Shown here: piece by piece, positions 15,976-24,385 of the stretch
Layout: each line of letters opens with the position of its first letter
Numbering within the stretch: the first letter of the stretch is position 1
Program-made: the position numbers and the translations under genes
NCBI GenBank assembly: GCA_910578975.1
Contig: CAJTRZ010000002.1
Location: forward strand, 1-64,000
Source of the DNA: an uncultured Eubacterium sp.
Lineage (GTDB): Bacteria > Bacillota > Clostridia > Lachnospirales > Lachnospiraceae
Length of the DNA: 64,000 bases
Reading direction: 5' to 3'
The notes under the pieces: model-generated
Told to the model about the DNA's origin: nothing
The model's database searches: none
The model's input: the letters and a program-made list of their open reading frames with translations, nothing else

Positions 15976-16680
15976 ATGGCGCCAACCAGTTTTTTTAACT
16001 TTAGTTTTATGCCAGAGTATTACACAATGTTCTTACAGGGCATAGCATATACGCTGTTATTGTCAGTTTGTGCAGTGCTGATAGCAATTATACCGGCTAT
16101 GCTTCTGGCAGTACTTCGCTTAAGTAAAATAAGAGTCGTTAAATTTTTATCCGGGTTATATATCGATATATTTCGTTCAACACCATTGCTGGTGCAGTTA
16201 TCATTAATATATTTTGGAATTTTTACTACGATTAAAATACCTACTACATATATTTTTGGATTTGTTAATTTGGCGATGTTCATACCAGGAGTGTTAGCAT
16301 TGGCGCTTAACAGCTCCGCATATGTGGCAGAAATTTTCAGAGCAGGAATTCTAGCTGTTGATGCTGGACAGACAGAGGCAGCCAGAAGTCTTGGATTATC
16401 ATCTTCTGCGGCAATGATTAAGGTGGTGTTGCCACAGGCTGTGAAGAATGTTCTTCCGGCATTGGCGAATGAAATTATTACTATGGTAAAAGAATCCTCC
16501 ATTTGTTCCATGCTTGGTATGATGGAACTGATGTGGGTAGCAAAAACGGTAGCTGCAACAACATATATTACAATTGGACCATATGTTGTGGCTGCACTTA
16601 TTTATTTCTGTATCAATTATCCTGCAAGTAAGGCAATTGAGGCAATAGAAAGGAGAATGAGACGTGGCGACAAACGATAA
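15976..16680 (+). CDS. Polar amino-acid ABC transporter permease (HisM/GlnP type)
   Basis: 234 residues with about five membrane helices. ALNSSAYVAEIFRAGILAVDAGQTEAARSLGLS is the EAA-type loop that contacts the ATPase, typical of His/Glu/Gln/Arg permeases; FRSTPLLVQLSLIYFG near residues 60-75 is likewise diagnostic. AAAGGAGATT precedes the ATG. It overlaps the downstream ATPase gene by 17 bases, so translation is probably coupled. It presumably forms a homodimer in the membrane, since only one permease gene is present. Confidence 0.93.
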   Translation: MAPTSFFNFSFMPEYYTMFLQGIAYTLLLSVCAVLIAIIPAMLLAVLRLSKIRVVKFLSGLYIDIFRSTPLLVQLSLIYFGIFTTIKIPTTYIFGFVNLAMFIPGVLALALNSSAYVAEIFRAGILAVDAGQTEAARSLGLSSSAAMIKVVLPQAVKNVLPALANEIITMVKESSICSMLGMMELMWVAKTVAATTYITIGPYVVAALIYFCINYPASKAIEAIERRMRRGDKR

Positions 16681-17410
16681 TATGATTTCAGTAGTAGATG
16701 TTGGAAAAGAATATAATCATGGTGAAGTAAAAGCACTTCATCATTGCAGTCTTGATATTAATAAAGGTGAGGTTGTTGCAATTATCGGACCTTCTGGTTC
16801 TGGAAAATCTACGCTTCTCAGAAGTTTGAATATGTTAGAACCGGTAACTTATGGTGCTATCTATTTTGAAGGTGTTAATCTGGCGGATAAGAAAGTTGAT
16901 ATTAATCTTCATAGAAGAAAGATGGGAATGGTATTTCAGCATTTTAATCTGTTTCCACATAAAACAGTGTTGCAGAACATTACTATGGCACCAATTCACC
17001 TAAAACTGAAGACAAAAGAGCAGGCGGAAAAGGAAGCTTTGGAGTTGTTAGAACGTATTGGTTTGGCGGATAAGAAAGATGAATACCCGAATATGTTATC
17101 CGGCGGTCAGAAGCAGAGAATTGCCATTGTCAGAGCCTTGGCTATGAATCCGGATGTTATGTTGTTCGATGAACCAACATCCGCTCTCGACCCGGAAATG
17201 GTAGGAGAAGTGCTTGACCTGATTCGTGATTTGGCAAATGAGGGAATGACAATGGTTATTGTAACTCACGAAATGGGGTTTGCAAAAGAAGTTGCCAGTA
17301 GAGTTGTATTTATGGCAGACGGTACAATTTTAGAAGATAGTAATCCGAAAGATTTATTTGAAAATCCACAGGATGAACGCCTAAAAGAATTTTTATCGAA
17401 AGTCTTATAG
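16664..17410 (+). CDS. Polar amino-acid ABC transporter ATPase (GlnQ type)
   Basis: 248 residues. Walker A GPSGSGKST (about 39-47), Q-loop VFQHFNLFPH, signature LSGGQKQR, and Walker B VMLFDEPTSALDPE are intact, with the H-loop THEMGFA. The GTG start at 16664 lies inside the end of the permease gene, eight bases after AAAGGAG; an ATG six codons later has no good ribosome site. It powers uptake of the amino acid bound by the lipoprotein encoded at 15128. Confidence 0.94.
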   Translation: MATNDNMISVVDVGKEYNHGEVKALHHCSLDINKGEVVAIIGPSGSGKSTLLRSLNMLEPVTYGAIYFEGVNLADKKVDINLHRRKMGMVFQHFNLFPHKTVLQNITMAPIHLKLKTKEQAEKEALELLERIGLADKKDEYPNMLSGGQKQRIAIVRALAMNPDVMLFDEPTSALDPEMVGEVLDLIRDLANEGMTMVIVTHEMGFAKEVASRVVFMADGTILEDSNPKDLFENPQDERLKEFLSKVL

Positions 17411-17419
17411 TACGACATC

Positions 17420-17640
17420 TAATAAGCAATGCATAATAAAAGAAAGATAGTCGATTAGATTAGTTTACTAAATCTCTCGACTATCTTTCTTTTATTATAT
17501 AGTGCGTTTAGCACGACAGGAAGATTTGTGTAAGCAAATCTTCCTGTGCATTGCTTATTATTATTTATAAATGTGTGCGTTTAGCACGACAAAAAGATTC
17601 ATGAAAGTGAAGCTTTTGTGCATTGCTTATTATTATTTCT
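17420..17640. repeat. Cluster of three hairpins with conserved flanks
   Basis: Hairpin A is a perfect 22-bp stem (17433-17454 with 17477-17498). Two further units have the shared left flank TGCGTTTAGCACGACA (17503-17518 and 17576-17591), a variable stem, and the shared right flank TGTGCATTGCTTATTATTA (starting 17545 and 17617). The right-flank motif recurs inverted at 17420-17433 before hairpin A. The cluster separates the convergent ABC ATPase and deacetylase genes and can terminate both, but the conserved flanks with variable stems are more than a simple terminator needs. Confidence 0.7.
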
Positions 17641-17645
17641 TTTTT

Positions 17646-18935
17646 CTATCTGTTGCTGTTTGGTCCATAGTACATAATACCCTTTTTTAGTTTTTTACCA
17701 TAGATTTCATATAATTCGCTTACAGTTACCAATTCAAAGCCTTTTTTCTTTAACTTTGGAAGCGCTTTAATAAAGCCATCAACAGAAGTAGGATGAATAT
17801 CATGTAATAGAATGATTTCTCCATCACGTGCATGATTTAATATGTATTTTGAAATATACTTAACATTTTTGTGTTTCCAGTCTTCTGTATCGACAGACCA
17901 GTAAATCATTGGTACACCGGCATTTTTTGAAACTGTTTTATTAAAGTTTCCATATGGTGGTCTAAGTAATGTAGGAAATTCACCAATAATATTTTTTACG
18001 GCATCTCGTGCCTTAAAAATTTCACTTTTTACATCATTTTTTGAAATAACATTTAAGTTTTTATGAGCCCATGTATGACTTCCTACTTCCATACCAAGAT
18101 TGTATTCACGTTTTAGCTGTTTTTTGTATGTATTTACTCTGTTTCCTAAAACAAAAAATGTCGCTTTACTATGGTACTTTTCAAGAGCGTCTAATAATTT
18201 GTCAGTATAATCTCCCGGCCCGTCATCAAAAGTTACAGCTATATATTTTGTGTTTTTTACGGTTACTTTTAATCGAACAGCTTTATTTGTGTATTTTGAT
18301 TTTGCTTTGATGTATGTTGTGCCATTTTTCTTTCCTTTAATTATACCGTTTTTTACACTGGCAATTTTATTATTGGAACTGGTCCACATAATAGGTTCTT
18401 TTGAAAATTTTGAGCTGTCGTATTTGATGATAGGTTTTATCGTCCGTTTATGATTTTTCCCTAATTGAATATGTGAAGTCTTTAATTTCATAGATATAAC
18501 TTTATTATATGGTTCACGAACCATTACTTTACAACGAACCTTGATATTACCAGAGATGCTGGAACAGATAATATATGTTTTACCAGCTTTTTTTGCTTTG
18601 ATAATACCTTTTTTATTGACGCTAACGATGTCTGTGTTTTTGCTTTTCCATTCAAAAGGTTCATTTTCTAAATCAGTATTGCTGCCATATTTAAAATCAG
18701 CTTTGATGATTCTCTTTTTGCCTTTAGTGATGCTGATAGAGGGATGGGGCAATGTGATTTTTGTGATGAAGTTATATTGTTCTAAATTGGTTGATTCAGT
18801 TTCTTGCGTTGTGTTTGTTGTAGTATTTTCGCTTGCGTTTAAATTATGGTTACTTTGTTTGGAAATAATATATCCTGCGCCAGCAAATAATATAAATACA
18901 AGAGAAAATACAAAGAATCCTCTTAGTTTTTTCAT
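17646..18935 (-). CDS. Membrane-anchored polysaccharide deacetylase with Big_2 domains
   Basis: 429 residues. One N-terminal membrane helix (about 5-24) is followed by a Ser/Thr/Asn-rich linker, two Big_2-type Ig domains (about 58-140 and 145-227; WKSKNTDIVSVNKKG and WTSSNNKIASVKNG), and a NodB deacetylase domain from 230. The NodB motifs are complete: TFDDGP with D237/D238, HTWAH with metal ligands H287 and H291, RPPYGNF, WSVDTEDW and LLHDIH. It should remove N-acetyl or O-acetyl groups from a cell-wall or surface polysaccharide outside the membrane; the substrate is unknown. It is a single gene divergent from spoIIIA. Confidence 0.92.
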   Translation of the reverse strand: MKKLRGFFVFSLVFILFAGAGYIISKQSNHNLNASENTTTNTTQETESTNLEQYNFITKITLPHPSISITKGKKRIIKADFKYGSNTDLENEPFEWKSKNTDIVSVNKKGIIKAKKAGKTYIICSSISGNIKVRCKVMVREPYNKVISMKLKTSHIQLGKNHKRTIKPIIKYDSSKFSKEPIMWTSSNNKIASVKNGIIKGKKNGTTYIKAKSKYTNKAVRLKVTVKNTKYIAVTFDDGPGDYTDKLLDALEKYHSKATFFVLGNRVNTYKKQLKREYNLGMEVGSHTWAHKNLNVISKNDVKSEIFKARDAVKNIIGEFPTLLRPPYGNFNKTVSKNAGVPMIYWSVDTEDWKHKNVKYISKYILNHARDGEIILLHDIHPTSVDGFIKALPKLKKKGFELVTVSELYEIYGKKLKKGIMYYGPNSNR

Positions 18936-19013
18936 AGTGCACCCTTTCTTTTGTTTATTAATTGATTAACATAACTATTTAAAGTTTACAGCAGTTTCAT
19001 TTAAAAGTAAATA

Positions 19014-19041
19014 GAATATATTTTTTTGAGAGGCATATATT
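19014..19041 (+). promoter_or_regulatory. Probable sigma-E promoter of the spoIIIA operon
   Basis: GAATATA (19014-19020) and CATATATT (19034-19041) are separated by 13 bases, close to the sigma-E pattern of a -35 like KMATATT and a -10 like CATACANT. Transcription would begin near 19048, just before the ribosome site of spoIIIAA, as expected for a mother-cell operon. Confidence 0.6.
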
Positions 19042-19064
19042 TTGATAAAGAGAGGTGGGACAAG

Positions 19065-19904
19065 ATGAAAAATATATATGATTATTTTAATGAAAAAATA
19101 AGACAAGCAATATTGTTTTACCACGATAATTTTATTTATGAAATACGAATGAGAATTAATGCACCAGTCATTTTAAATACATCATCGGGAGAGAAAATTT
19201 TAACAGGATGCATTGTTAATGAACAGGATATAAAAGACAGTTTTAACAGGGTTACAGAGTATTCAGCCTACGCATATGAAGAAAATCTGATTGATGGATA
19301 TATTACTGTACCGGGAGGACATCGCATTGGTATCGGTGGTTATATGACATGGCAGAATGATAAATCAGCAGTGGTTAAAAATATCAGGTTTTTAAATTTC
19401 AGAGTGAGACATTTTATTGATGGATGCAGTGTAAGTGTATTAAAGCAGTTATCAGAAAAAGATTTGGAAAATATTTTGATTATTTCGCCTCCTGCTCTTG
19501 GAAAAACTACATTGTTAAGGGATATGATTAAAAATATTAGTAATAAAAGAAAGGGAACAAGTATATGTGTAATAGATGAGAGAAATGAGATAGGTGGGTG
19601 TTATAAAGGAACGCCGACAATAGATTTGGGAGTGAGAACAGATGTTATCAGTAATTGTAGCAAAGCAGAAGGAATATTAATGGCAATACGTGCCATGTCT
19701 CCTGAAATTATTGCAGTCGATGAAATTGGTGGAGAGTCAGATAAAAAAGCATTGGAGTATGCAAGTATCAGTGGAGTGAAAATTATAGCTACAATACATG
19801 GAAAAGATGTGGAAGATGTAAGAGAAAAGATAGGCGGTAAAATGTTATCCATGTTTACATCGAAAGTTATCATAAAAGGAATAGGTGAATACATATGTTG
19901 TTAA
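19065..19904 (+). CDS. spoIIIAA: SpoIIIAA, secretion-type ATPase of the sporulation feeding channel
   Basis: SpoIIIAA is the mother-cell ATPase of the SpoIIIA-SpoIIQ channel that joins mother cell and forespore. Walker A SPPALGKTTLLRDM lies at about residues 142-155, and EIIAVDEIGG holds the Walker B acid; the overall form is that of type II/IV secretion ATPases. A TTG at 19026 would extend the frame into the probable promoter, so ATG 19065 after AGAGGTGG is chosen (279 residues). It begins an eight-gene run, AA to AH, with short gaps or overlaps. Confidence 0.95.
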   Translation: MKNIYDYFNEKIRQAILFYHDNFIYEIRMRINAPVILNTSSGEKILTGCIVNEQDIKDSFNRVTEYSAYAYEENLIDGYITVPGGHRIGIGGYMTWQNDKSAVVKNIRFLNFRVRHFIDGCSVSVLKQLSEKDLENILIISPPALGKTTLLRDMIKNISNKRKGTSICVIDERNEIGGCYKGTPTIDLGVRTDVISNCSKAEGILMAIRAMSPEIIAVDEIGGESDKKALEYASISGVKIIATIHGKDVEDVREKIGGKMLSMFTSKVIIKGIGEYICC

Positions 19905-20413
19905 AAATAACAGGAATTATTATTGTAATTATTGCTTGTGGAATGCTGGGATATTCCTTGTGTGATGATTATATTCAGAGAATCCATTGTGTTGAAGCAA
20001 TGAAAAAGGCTCTTATTATTCTTAGGGGAGAGATAAAGCATAATAATTCCAGTATTTGTGAGGCTCTTGAAAATATTACGGTGAGAAATAATTACATAAT
20101 ACATTTTTTGAAAACAGTAGTAAAAGAGTATACGACAAAAGAAGGTTCTCTGTGGGAAGCGTGGGAAACAGGTATCATAGATTGTTTTGAAAAAAAATCT
20201 CCATTAAAAAAAGAGGAAACAAGAATTATAAAAGATTTTGGAATACATTTGGGGACTACAGACAGAGAAACGCAGTTAAAAAATATTGATGAGTGTGTAA
20301 ATGAAATAGAAGTATGTATTCTGAATCTGAAACGTGAAAAAAAAGAGAAGTGTAAACTATATAAAATGCTGGGAGTATTATCAGGAGTTTTTATTTCTAT
20401 AATTCTCTTATAG
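19895..20413 (+). CDS. spoIIIAB: SpoIIIAB, sporulation channel protein
   Basis: 172 residues with an N-terminal membrane helix (about 2-22), a long helical middle, and a second hydrophobic segment at the C-terminus (MLGVLSGVFISIILL), the layout of SpoIIIAB, which resembles type II secretion GspF-like proteins. The ATG overlaps the end of spoIIIAA by ten bases; AGGTGA lies six bases upstream within spoIIIAA. Confidence 0.93.
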   Translation: MLLKITGIIIVIIACGMLGYSLCDDYIQRIHCVEAMKKALIILRGEIKHNNSSICEALENITVRNNYIIHFLKTVVKEYTTKEGSLWEAWETGIIDCFEKKSPLKKEETRIIKDFGIHLGTTDRETQLKNIDECVNEIEVCILNLKREKKEKCKLYKMLGVLSGVFISIILL

Positions 20414-20432
20414 ATATGGAAGGTATATATGA

Positions 20433-20627
20433 ATGGAAGTTAATTTGATATTTAAAATTGCGGCAGTAGGAATCATTGTATCCGTTGTGGGGCAGATATT
20501 AAGACATAGTGGAAGAGAAGAGCAGGCGTTTCTTACAAGTTTAGCGGGGCTGATATTAGTTTTAATGTGGATTGTTCCATATATATATGATTTGTTCCAG
20601 ACCATACAAAAACTGTTTGAATTATAG
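20433..20627 (+). CDS. spoIIIAC: SpoIIIAC, small membrane protein of the feeding channel
   Basis: 64 residues with two membrane helices (about 5-21 and 34-57: FLTSLAGLILVLMWIVPYIY), the normal size and form of SpoIIIAC. QILRHSGREEQA between the helices is a conserved polar loop. It is related to the first part of SpoIIIAD, the next gene. Confidence 0.94.
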   Translation: MEVNLIFKIAAVGIIVSVVGQILRHSGREEQAFLTSLAGLILVLMWIVPYIYDLFQTIQKLFEL

Positions 20628-20635
20628 AGGTGAAG

Positions 20636-21016
20636 ATGATTTCAATTGGGATAGTGAGTATTGCAGTAGTATTACTGGCAATACAGTTCAAGTCAGTAAA
20701 ACCTGAATATGGAATTTTTATATCGGTGGCAGGATGTATATTTATTTTTGTGTTTCTTTTATCAAAATTAAGCGATATTGTTTCATTGGTGGACAAGTTA
20801 TCAGATCTGACATCAGTAAGTAAGGAATATATAAAAATATTATTAAAAATTACTGGAATTACCTTTATATCAGAAATTGCATCGGATATTTCAAAAGACT
20901 GTGGGTATACGGCAGTAGCAAATCAGGTTCAGATTTTTGGAAAAGTATCTATTCTGGTTATTAGTCTTCCGGTGTTTACAGAGTTAATTTCTAAGGTTGG
21001 GGGGCTGTTATCGTAG
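20636..21016 (+). CDS. spoIIIAD: SpoIIIAD, membrane protein of the feeding channel
   Basis: 126 residues with membrane helices at about 3-17, 25-46 and 97-118, and a conserved central stretch YIKILLKITGITFISEIASDISKDCG. A GTG at 20630 in frame is possible, but AGAGG at 20626-20630 is placed to serve the ATG at 20636. It follows spoIIIAC after eight bases. Confidence 0.93.
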   Translation: MISIGIVSIAVVLLAIQFKSVKPEYGIFISVAGCIFIFVFLLSKLSDIVSLVDKLSDLTSVSKEYIKILLKITGITFISEIASDISKDCGYTAVANQVQIFGKVSILVISLPVFTELISKVGGLLS

Positions 21017-21023
21017 AAGAGAT

Positions 21024-22145
21024 ATGAAAAAAACAATATTTATTTTTATTTTACTAATATGTTTTTGTCAGACAGTAAATGTTTGCGGAAAGGAAAATAA
21101 CGAAATAGTATCAATTGATGATTTTGATTTTAGAAAAAGTGGACAAGTATTAGAAGAAGCCGGATACAAGGATTTCAATGTTAATAATGTTATTCAGAAT
21201 ATTATTACGGGAAATTTTTCCGATGTATTTAAAGCTTGTTTCAATATAATTTATAATAAAACAGTTGGAGATGTAAATTTTATTTATAAACTTTTGGGAA
21301 ATCTGGTACTAGTTGTAGTGATGTCAGCTTTTTTTACAAATTTTGCCAGTGTTTTTTCAAAAGATAATGTTTCTGAGACAGCATTTTACATATGTTATCT
21401 AGTAGCGATAACTCTGATGATTTCTCTATTTGACAGTTTTTGTGTAATAGCCAGTGATTTTATCAGGCTGCTTATCAGTTTTATGTATGGAATTGTACCA
21501 ACCTATTTTCTGTCTGTTGCAATTGTGGGACAGGTAAGTGCTGCAGGTTTTTATCAGTTGACTTTGATTATAATTACTGTTTCTGAGTTTGTTTTTTTAC
21601 ATATTATTATACCGCTGATAAAAATATATGTGGCAGTAAGTATTGTAAATAACGTATCCAGAGAAGATTTTCTTTCTAAGACAGCCAATGTAATAAAGAA
21701 CTTAATAAATTTTCTTACAAAATTATTTGTTGGAATCGTAACTAGTTTAAATGTAATTCAGGCTTTGGTACTTCCGTCAATTGACGGTGCAAAAAATACT
21801 ACAATAAGAAAATTTGTAGGTGCTTTACCGGTGGTGGGGGATGGTACAGATGCTATGTCTAGTATATTGTTGGGTTCTTTTAATTTAATGAAAAATACAA
21901 TTGGTGGATTTGCAATTATCGTTATTATTGTCTTGTGCATTGTTCCATTTCTAAAGGTTCAGGTATATTCTTTTTCAATGCAGATAGCAGCGGCTTTGGT
22001 GCAGCCTATATCGGATAAGCGTATAACAGATAGTTTTAGCTGTTTATCCGTAGGAACAAGGATGCTGGCACGAGTCATAATGAGCGGTGGACTGTTATTT
22101 ATTATAAGTATTGCAATTATATGTATGGTAACAGGAAAGGGGTAG
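21024..22145 (+). CDS. spoIIIAE: SpoIIIAE, large membrane protein of the feeding channel
   Basis: 373 residues. A signal-peptide-like start (MKKTIFIFILLICFCQTVNVC) is followed by a periplasm-facing N-terminal region and about seven membrane helices, matching SpoIIIAE, a polytopic permease-like channel component. An upstream TTG at 20997 would overlap spoIIIAD and spoil the signal peptide, so ATG 21024 is chosen. The C-terminal segment QPISDKRITDSFSCLSVG is well conserved in the family. Confidence 0.94.
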   Translation: MKKTIFIFILLICFCQTVNVCGKENNEIVSIDDFDFRKSGQVLEEAGYKDFNVNNVIQNIITGNFSDVFKACFNIIYNKTVGDVNFIYKLLGNLVLVVVMSAFFTNFASVFSKDNVSETAFYICYLVAITLMISLFDSFCVIASDFIRLLISFMYGIVPTYFLSVAIVGQVSAAGFYQLTLIIITVSEFVFLHIIIPLIKIYVAVSIVNNVSREDFLSKTANVIKNLINFLTKLFVGIVTSLNVIQALVLPSIDGAKNTTIRKFVGALPVVGDGTDAMSSILLGSFNLMKNTIGGFAIIVIIVLCIVPFLKVQVYSFSMQIAAALVQPISDKRITDSFSCLSVGTRMLARVIMSGGLLFIISIAIICMVTGKG

Positions 22146-22150
22146 TAACT

Positions 22151-22477
22151 ATGGAGTTTCTGTATAATTATGTTAAAAATATTTGTGTGTTTATGCTGGT
22201 TATTACATTAATATTAAATATTTTTCCAGATAGGAAGTACATAAAATATATTAAATTGTTTGCCGGACTGTTATTGATTATTTCAGCAATTACACCGATT
22301 GTCAATCTTGGAAAACAGCGAATTAATTTAACTGATATTATAAATAAATATTATTCGAAAGAAATAACAATGGATTCTGATATCAGTGATAGTATCCGTG
22401 AAATGCAGACGAAAGTTTATGAAAGGATTCGTGAAAATAATGAGCAGACAACCAATAAATCTGAAAAAAATAAGTAA
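22151..22477 (+). CDS. spoIIIAF: SpoIIIAF, membrane-anchored channel protein
   Basis: 108 residues. Two membrane segments (about 8-24 and 35-52) and a short soluble tail match SpoIIIAF, although the soluble domain is shorter than in Bacillus (about 55 residues here against roughly 150). The reading from ATG 22121 would run through the end of spoIIIAE, while AAAGGGG at 22136-22142 supports ATG 22151. Its 3' end overlaps the start of spoIIIAG. Confidence 0.9.
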   Translation: MEFLYNYVKNICVFMLVITLILNIFPDRKYIKYIKLFAGLLLIISAITPIVNLGKQRINLTDIINKYYSKEITMDSDISDSIREMQTKVYERIRENNEQTTNKSEKNK

Positions 22478-22970
22478 TATAAAAAATATTGGAAAAGAAA
22501 AGCTGATTCTTTTAGCTTTTGCGGGAATATTATTGATTGGCTCATCATATTTTGAAAGTGTAGGACATGATGAGGAAGTAGAGACTACATTAGAAAACAA
22601 TGAGTCGGGGATTACATATGAAAGAGCTTTGAAAGATGAAATAAAAAAGATGATTGAAAGCATTGATGGAATTTCAAATGTTCAGGTGATGATTACTTTT
22701 AAATCAGGAAAAGAAAAAGTAGTGCAGGAAGACAGCGATAGCAGCACGAATGAAAAAGGTGATACATCCGTAAAAAAAACGACAGTCATTTTAAATCAAA
22801 ATGGTGGGGACAGCCCCTATGTTGTTAAAGAAGTTTATCCAAAGATAGAAGGCGTTGCAATAACAGCCTCAGGATTACAGGTGTCAAATAAAAGCGAAGA
22901 GATCATCAATATGATTGCAGCATTATTTGACATTCCTATTCATAAAATATCAGTAATAAAGAATAAGTAG
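22440..22970 (+). CDS. spoIIIAG: SpoIIIAG, ring-forming channel protein
   Basis: 176 residues. One membrane helix (about 19-35: KLILLAFAGILLIGSS) precedes an extracytoplasmic domain with the ring-building motif fold; IDGISNVQVMITFKSGKEKVV and PKIEGVAITASGL are typical of SpoIIIAG. The start at 22440 puts 38 bases of overlap with spoIIIAF; earlier ATGs at 22419 or 22386 are less like family starts. SpoIIIAG forms the large ring in the space between the two membranes. Confidence 0.92.
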   Translation: MSRQPINLKKISNIKNIGKEKLILLAFAGILLIGSSYFESVGHDEEVETTLENNESGITYERALKDEIKKMIESIDGISNVQVMITFKSGKEKVVQEDSDSSTNEKGDTSVKKTTVILNQNGGDSPYVVKEVYPKIEGVAITASGLQVSNKSEEIINMIAALFDIPIHKISVIKNK

Positions 22971-22980
22971 GGGGAGAATA

Positions 22981-23580
22981 ATGAAAAAGTTATTTAAGAA
23001 AAATCAATTTGTAGTTACGTTTTTAGCTGTGTTAATTGCAGTAGCAGGATACTTAAATTATACCAGCAATATGGATAAGAAAAAAGAAGTAAAACAGGTA
23101 GATAATAATACATACGAATCTGTATACAGTAAAGATAATCTGCTGACAGGTAATGAAGATATCGAAAGTCTGGATAATGAAGAAGAAACGAAGGAACCGG
23201 GAGAGGCGGTTCTTACGAATGGAACAAGCCTTAATTCATATATGGTGCAGGCAAGGTTAAATAGAGAGCAGACCCGTTCTAAAAATAAAGAAACGTTGCT
23301 GGAAGTTATCAATAATAATGATGTCAGTAAAAAAGAAAAAAAGAGTGCGGTTAAATCCATGGTAAAACTTACAGAAAACAGTGAAATTGAAAATAACATT
23401 GAAACATTGTTGAAAGCAAAAGGATTCAGTGATGTAATTGTAACAATTAATGACGAGCAGGCGGATGTTGTGCTTTCGAGTGAAGATATCAGTGATGATA
23501 AACGGGCACAAATAGAGAATGTTATTAAAAGAAAAACAAAGTTAAATGCAGATGATATTACAATCACTCCTACAAAATAA
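22981..23580 (+). CDS. spoIIIAH: SpoIIIAH, channel partner of forespore SpoIIQ
   Basis: 199 residues. An N-terminal membrane helix (about 9-26) is followed by an acidic linker and a C-terminal YscJ/FliF-like domain (about 95-199: ENNIETLLKAKGFSDVIVTINDEQADVVL). In Bacillus this domain binds SpoIIQ across the septum. GGGGGAGAATA forms the ribosome site. It is the last gene of the operon and is followed by a bidirectional terminator. Confidence 0.94.
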   Translation: MKKLFKKNQFVVTFLAVLIAVAGYLNYTSNMDKKKEVKQVDNNTYESVYSKDNLLTGNEDIESLDNEEETKEPGEAVLTNGTSLNSYMVQARLNREQTRSKNKETLLEVINNNDVSKKEKKSAVKSMVKLTENSEIENNIETLLKAKGFSDVIVTINDEQADVVLSSEDISDDKRAQIENVIKRKTKLNADDITITPTK

Positions 23581-23603
23581 AAAACAGTAGATAATAAAAA
23601 TAT

Positions 23604-23633
23604 AAAACCGGAGATATAAAAATCTCCGGTTTT
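23604..23633. terminator. Bidirectional terminator after spoIIIAH
   Basis: AAAACCGGAGAT (23604-23615) pairs perfectly with 23622-23633 over 12 bp with a 6-base loop; A/T tails on both sides serve the convergent genes. Confidence 0.88.
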
Positions 23634-23647
23634 GTATATAAAAAATA

Positions 23648-24013
23648 TTACATTTTTTTGAGATGTTTTTTTATGGCATCAATGCTCTCAGAACTGATGA
23701 CATGTTCTATACGGCATGCATCTTTAGAGGAAATATCTTTAGGAACACCTAATTTTATAAAATATTCCGTAAGTATTTGATGGCGTTCATAAATCATCTC
23801 AGCAATCTTTTTACCATCGTCTGTTAAATATATAAAACCTGCATCTGTCACAGTTATTTGATTTTTTTCCCGAAGCTGTTTCATGGCAATGCTGACACTA
23901 GATTTTTTAAAACCTAATTCGTTAGCAACATCCACAGAACGAACAACCGGCAACTGTTTGCTTAATACAAGAATTGTTTCTAAATACATCTCTGAAGATT
24001 CGTTATTTTTCAT
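23648..24013 (-). CDS. DtxR/MntR-family metal-dependent repressor, probable Feo regulator
   Basis: 121 residues. A winged helix (VRSVDVANELGFKKSSVSIAMKQLREKNQI, about 23-52) is followed by the DtxR dimerisation and metal-binding part with ERHQILTEYFIKLGV and DACRIEHVIS, where the Glu, Cys and His side chains bind the metal. The C-terminal SH3-like domain of full-length DtxR is absent, as in MntR. It diverges from feoA-feoA-feoB; GTTAGT-N4-ACTAAC palindromes over the feo promoter (24095-24110) and before feoB (24621-24636) are the likely binding sites. The metal sensed is most likely iron because of this context, with manganese as the alternative. Confidence 0.9.
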   Translation of the reverse strand: MKNNESSEMYLETILVLSKQLPVVRSVDVANELGFKKSSVSIAMKQLREKNQITVTDAGFIYLTDDGKKIAEMIYERHQILTEYFIKLGVPKDISSKDACRIEHVISSESIDAIKKHLKKM

Positions 24014-24078
24014 GCGGAAACTCCTTAATCAATAATAAATTAAGTATACCAAAAAAGAAAAAAATATTCAATTTGTTA

Positions 24079-24110
24079 TTGACAACAAACATGTGTTAGT
24101 TTATACTAAC
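24079..24110 (+). promoter_or_regulatory. feo promoter with overlapping palindromic operator
   Basis: TTGACA (24079-24084), a 17-base spacer and TATACT (24102-24107) form a near-consensus sigma-A promoter. GTTAGTTTATACTAAC (24095-24110) covers the -10 element, so a bound dimer would block polymerase. Confidence 0.8.
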
Positions 24111-24151
24111 TCGTGAAAAAATAGTAAATATTACTAAAAAGGAGATAAAAG

Positions 24152-24364
24152 ATGCCTTTAACAATGGTGGGAATAGGAGAAGAAAGTATTATAAAAAGAG
24201 TAGGAGGAAAAGAAGAGACAAAGAGGCTTCTTGAAAATCTGGGATTTGTGACAGGAGGAACCGTGACGGTCGTCTCTGCGATTGGTGGAAGTATTATTGT
24301 TAATGTGAAAGATACCAGAGTGGCTATTGGCAAAGATATGACAAATAAAATTCTGGTTTTATAA
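24152..24364 (+). CDS. feoA: FeoA, first copy
   Basis: 70-residue SH3-like protein of the FeoA family, which assists FeoB in Fe(II) uptake from the cytoplasmic side. The fold's signature turns are visible: RLLENLGFVTGGTVTVVSAIGGSIIVNVKDTRVAIGKDM. AAAGGAG precedes the ATG. A second feoA follows 21 bases later, and paired small FeoA proteins are common in Clostridia. Confidence 0.92.
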   Translation: MPLTMVGIGEESIIKRVGGKEETKRLLENLGFVTGGTVTVVSAIGGSIIVNVKDTRVAIGKDMTNKILVL

Positions 24365-24385
24365 ATAAAGGAAAGGAGTTTTATC

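Noticed and set aside
16020..16511. Minus-strand frame (163 codons) under the amino-acid permease
   Set aside because: Antisense shadow; the plus-strand gene has clear family motifs and a ribosome site.
23058..23567. Long minus-strand frame (169 codons) under spoIIIAH
   Set aside because: It mirrors spoIIIAH, is rich in Ser/Leu as expected from an antisense reading, and has no ribosome site.
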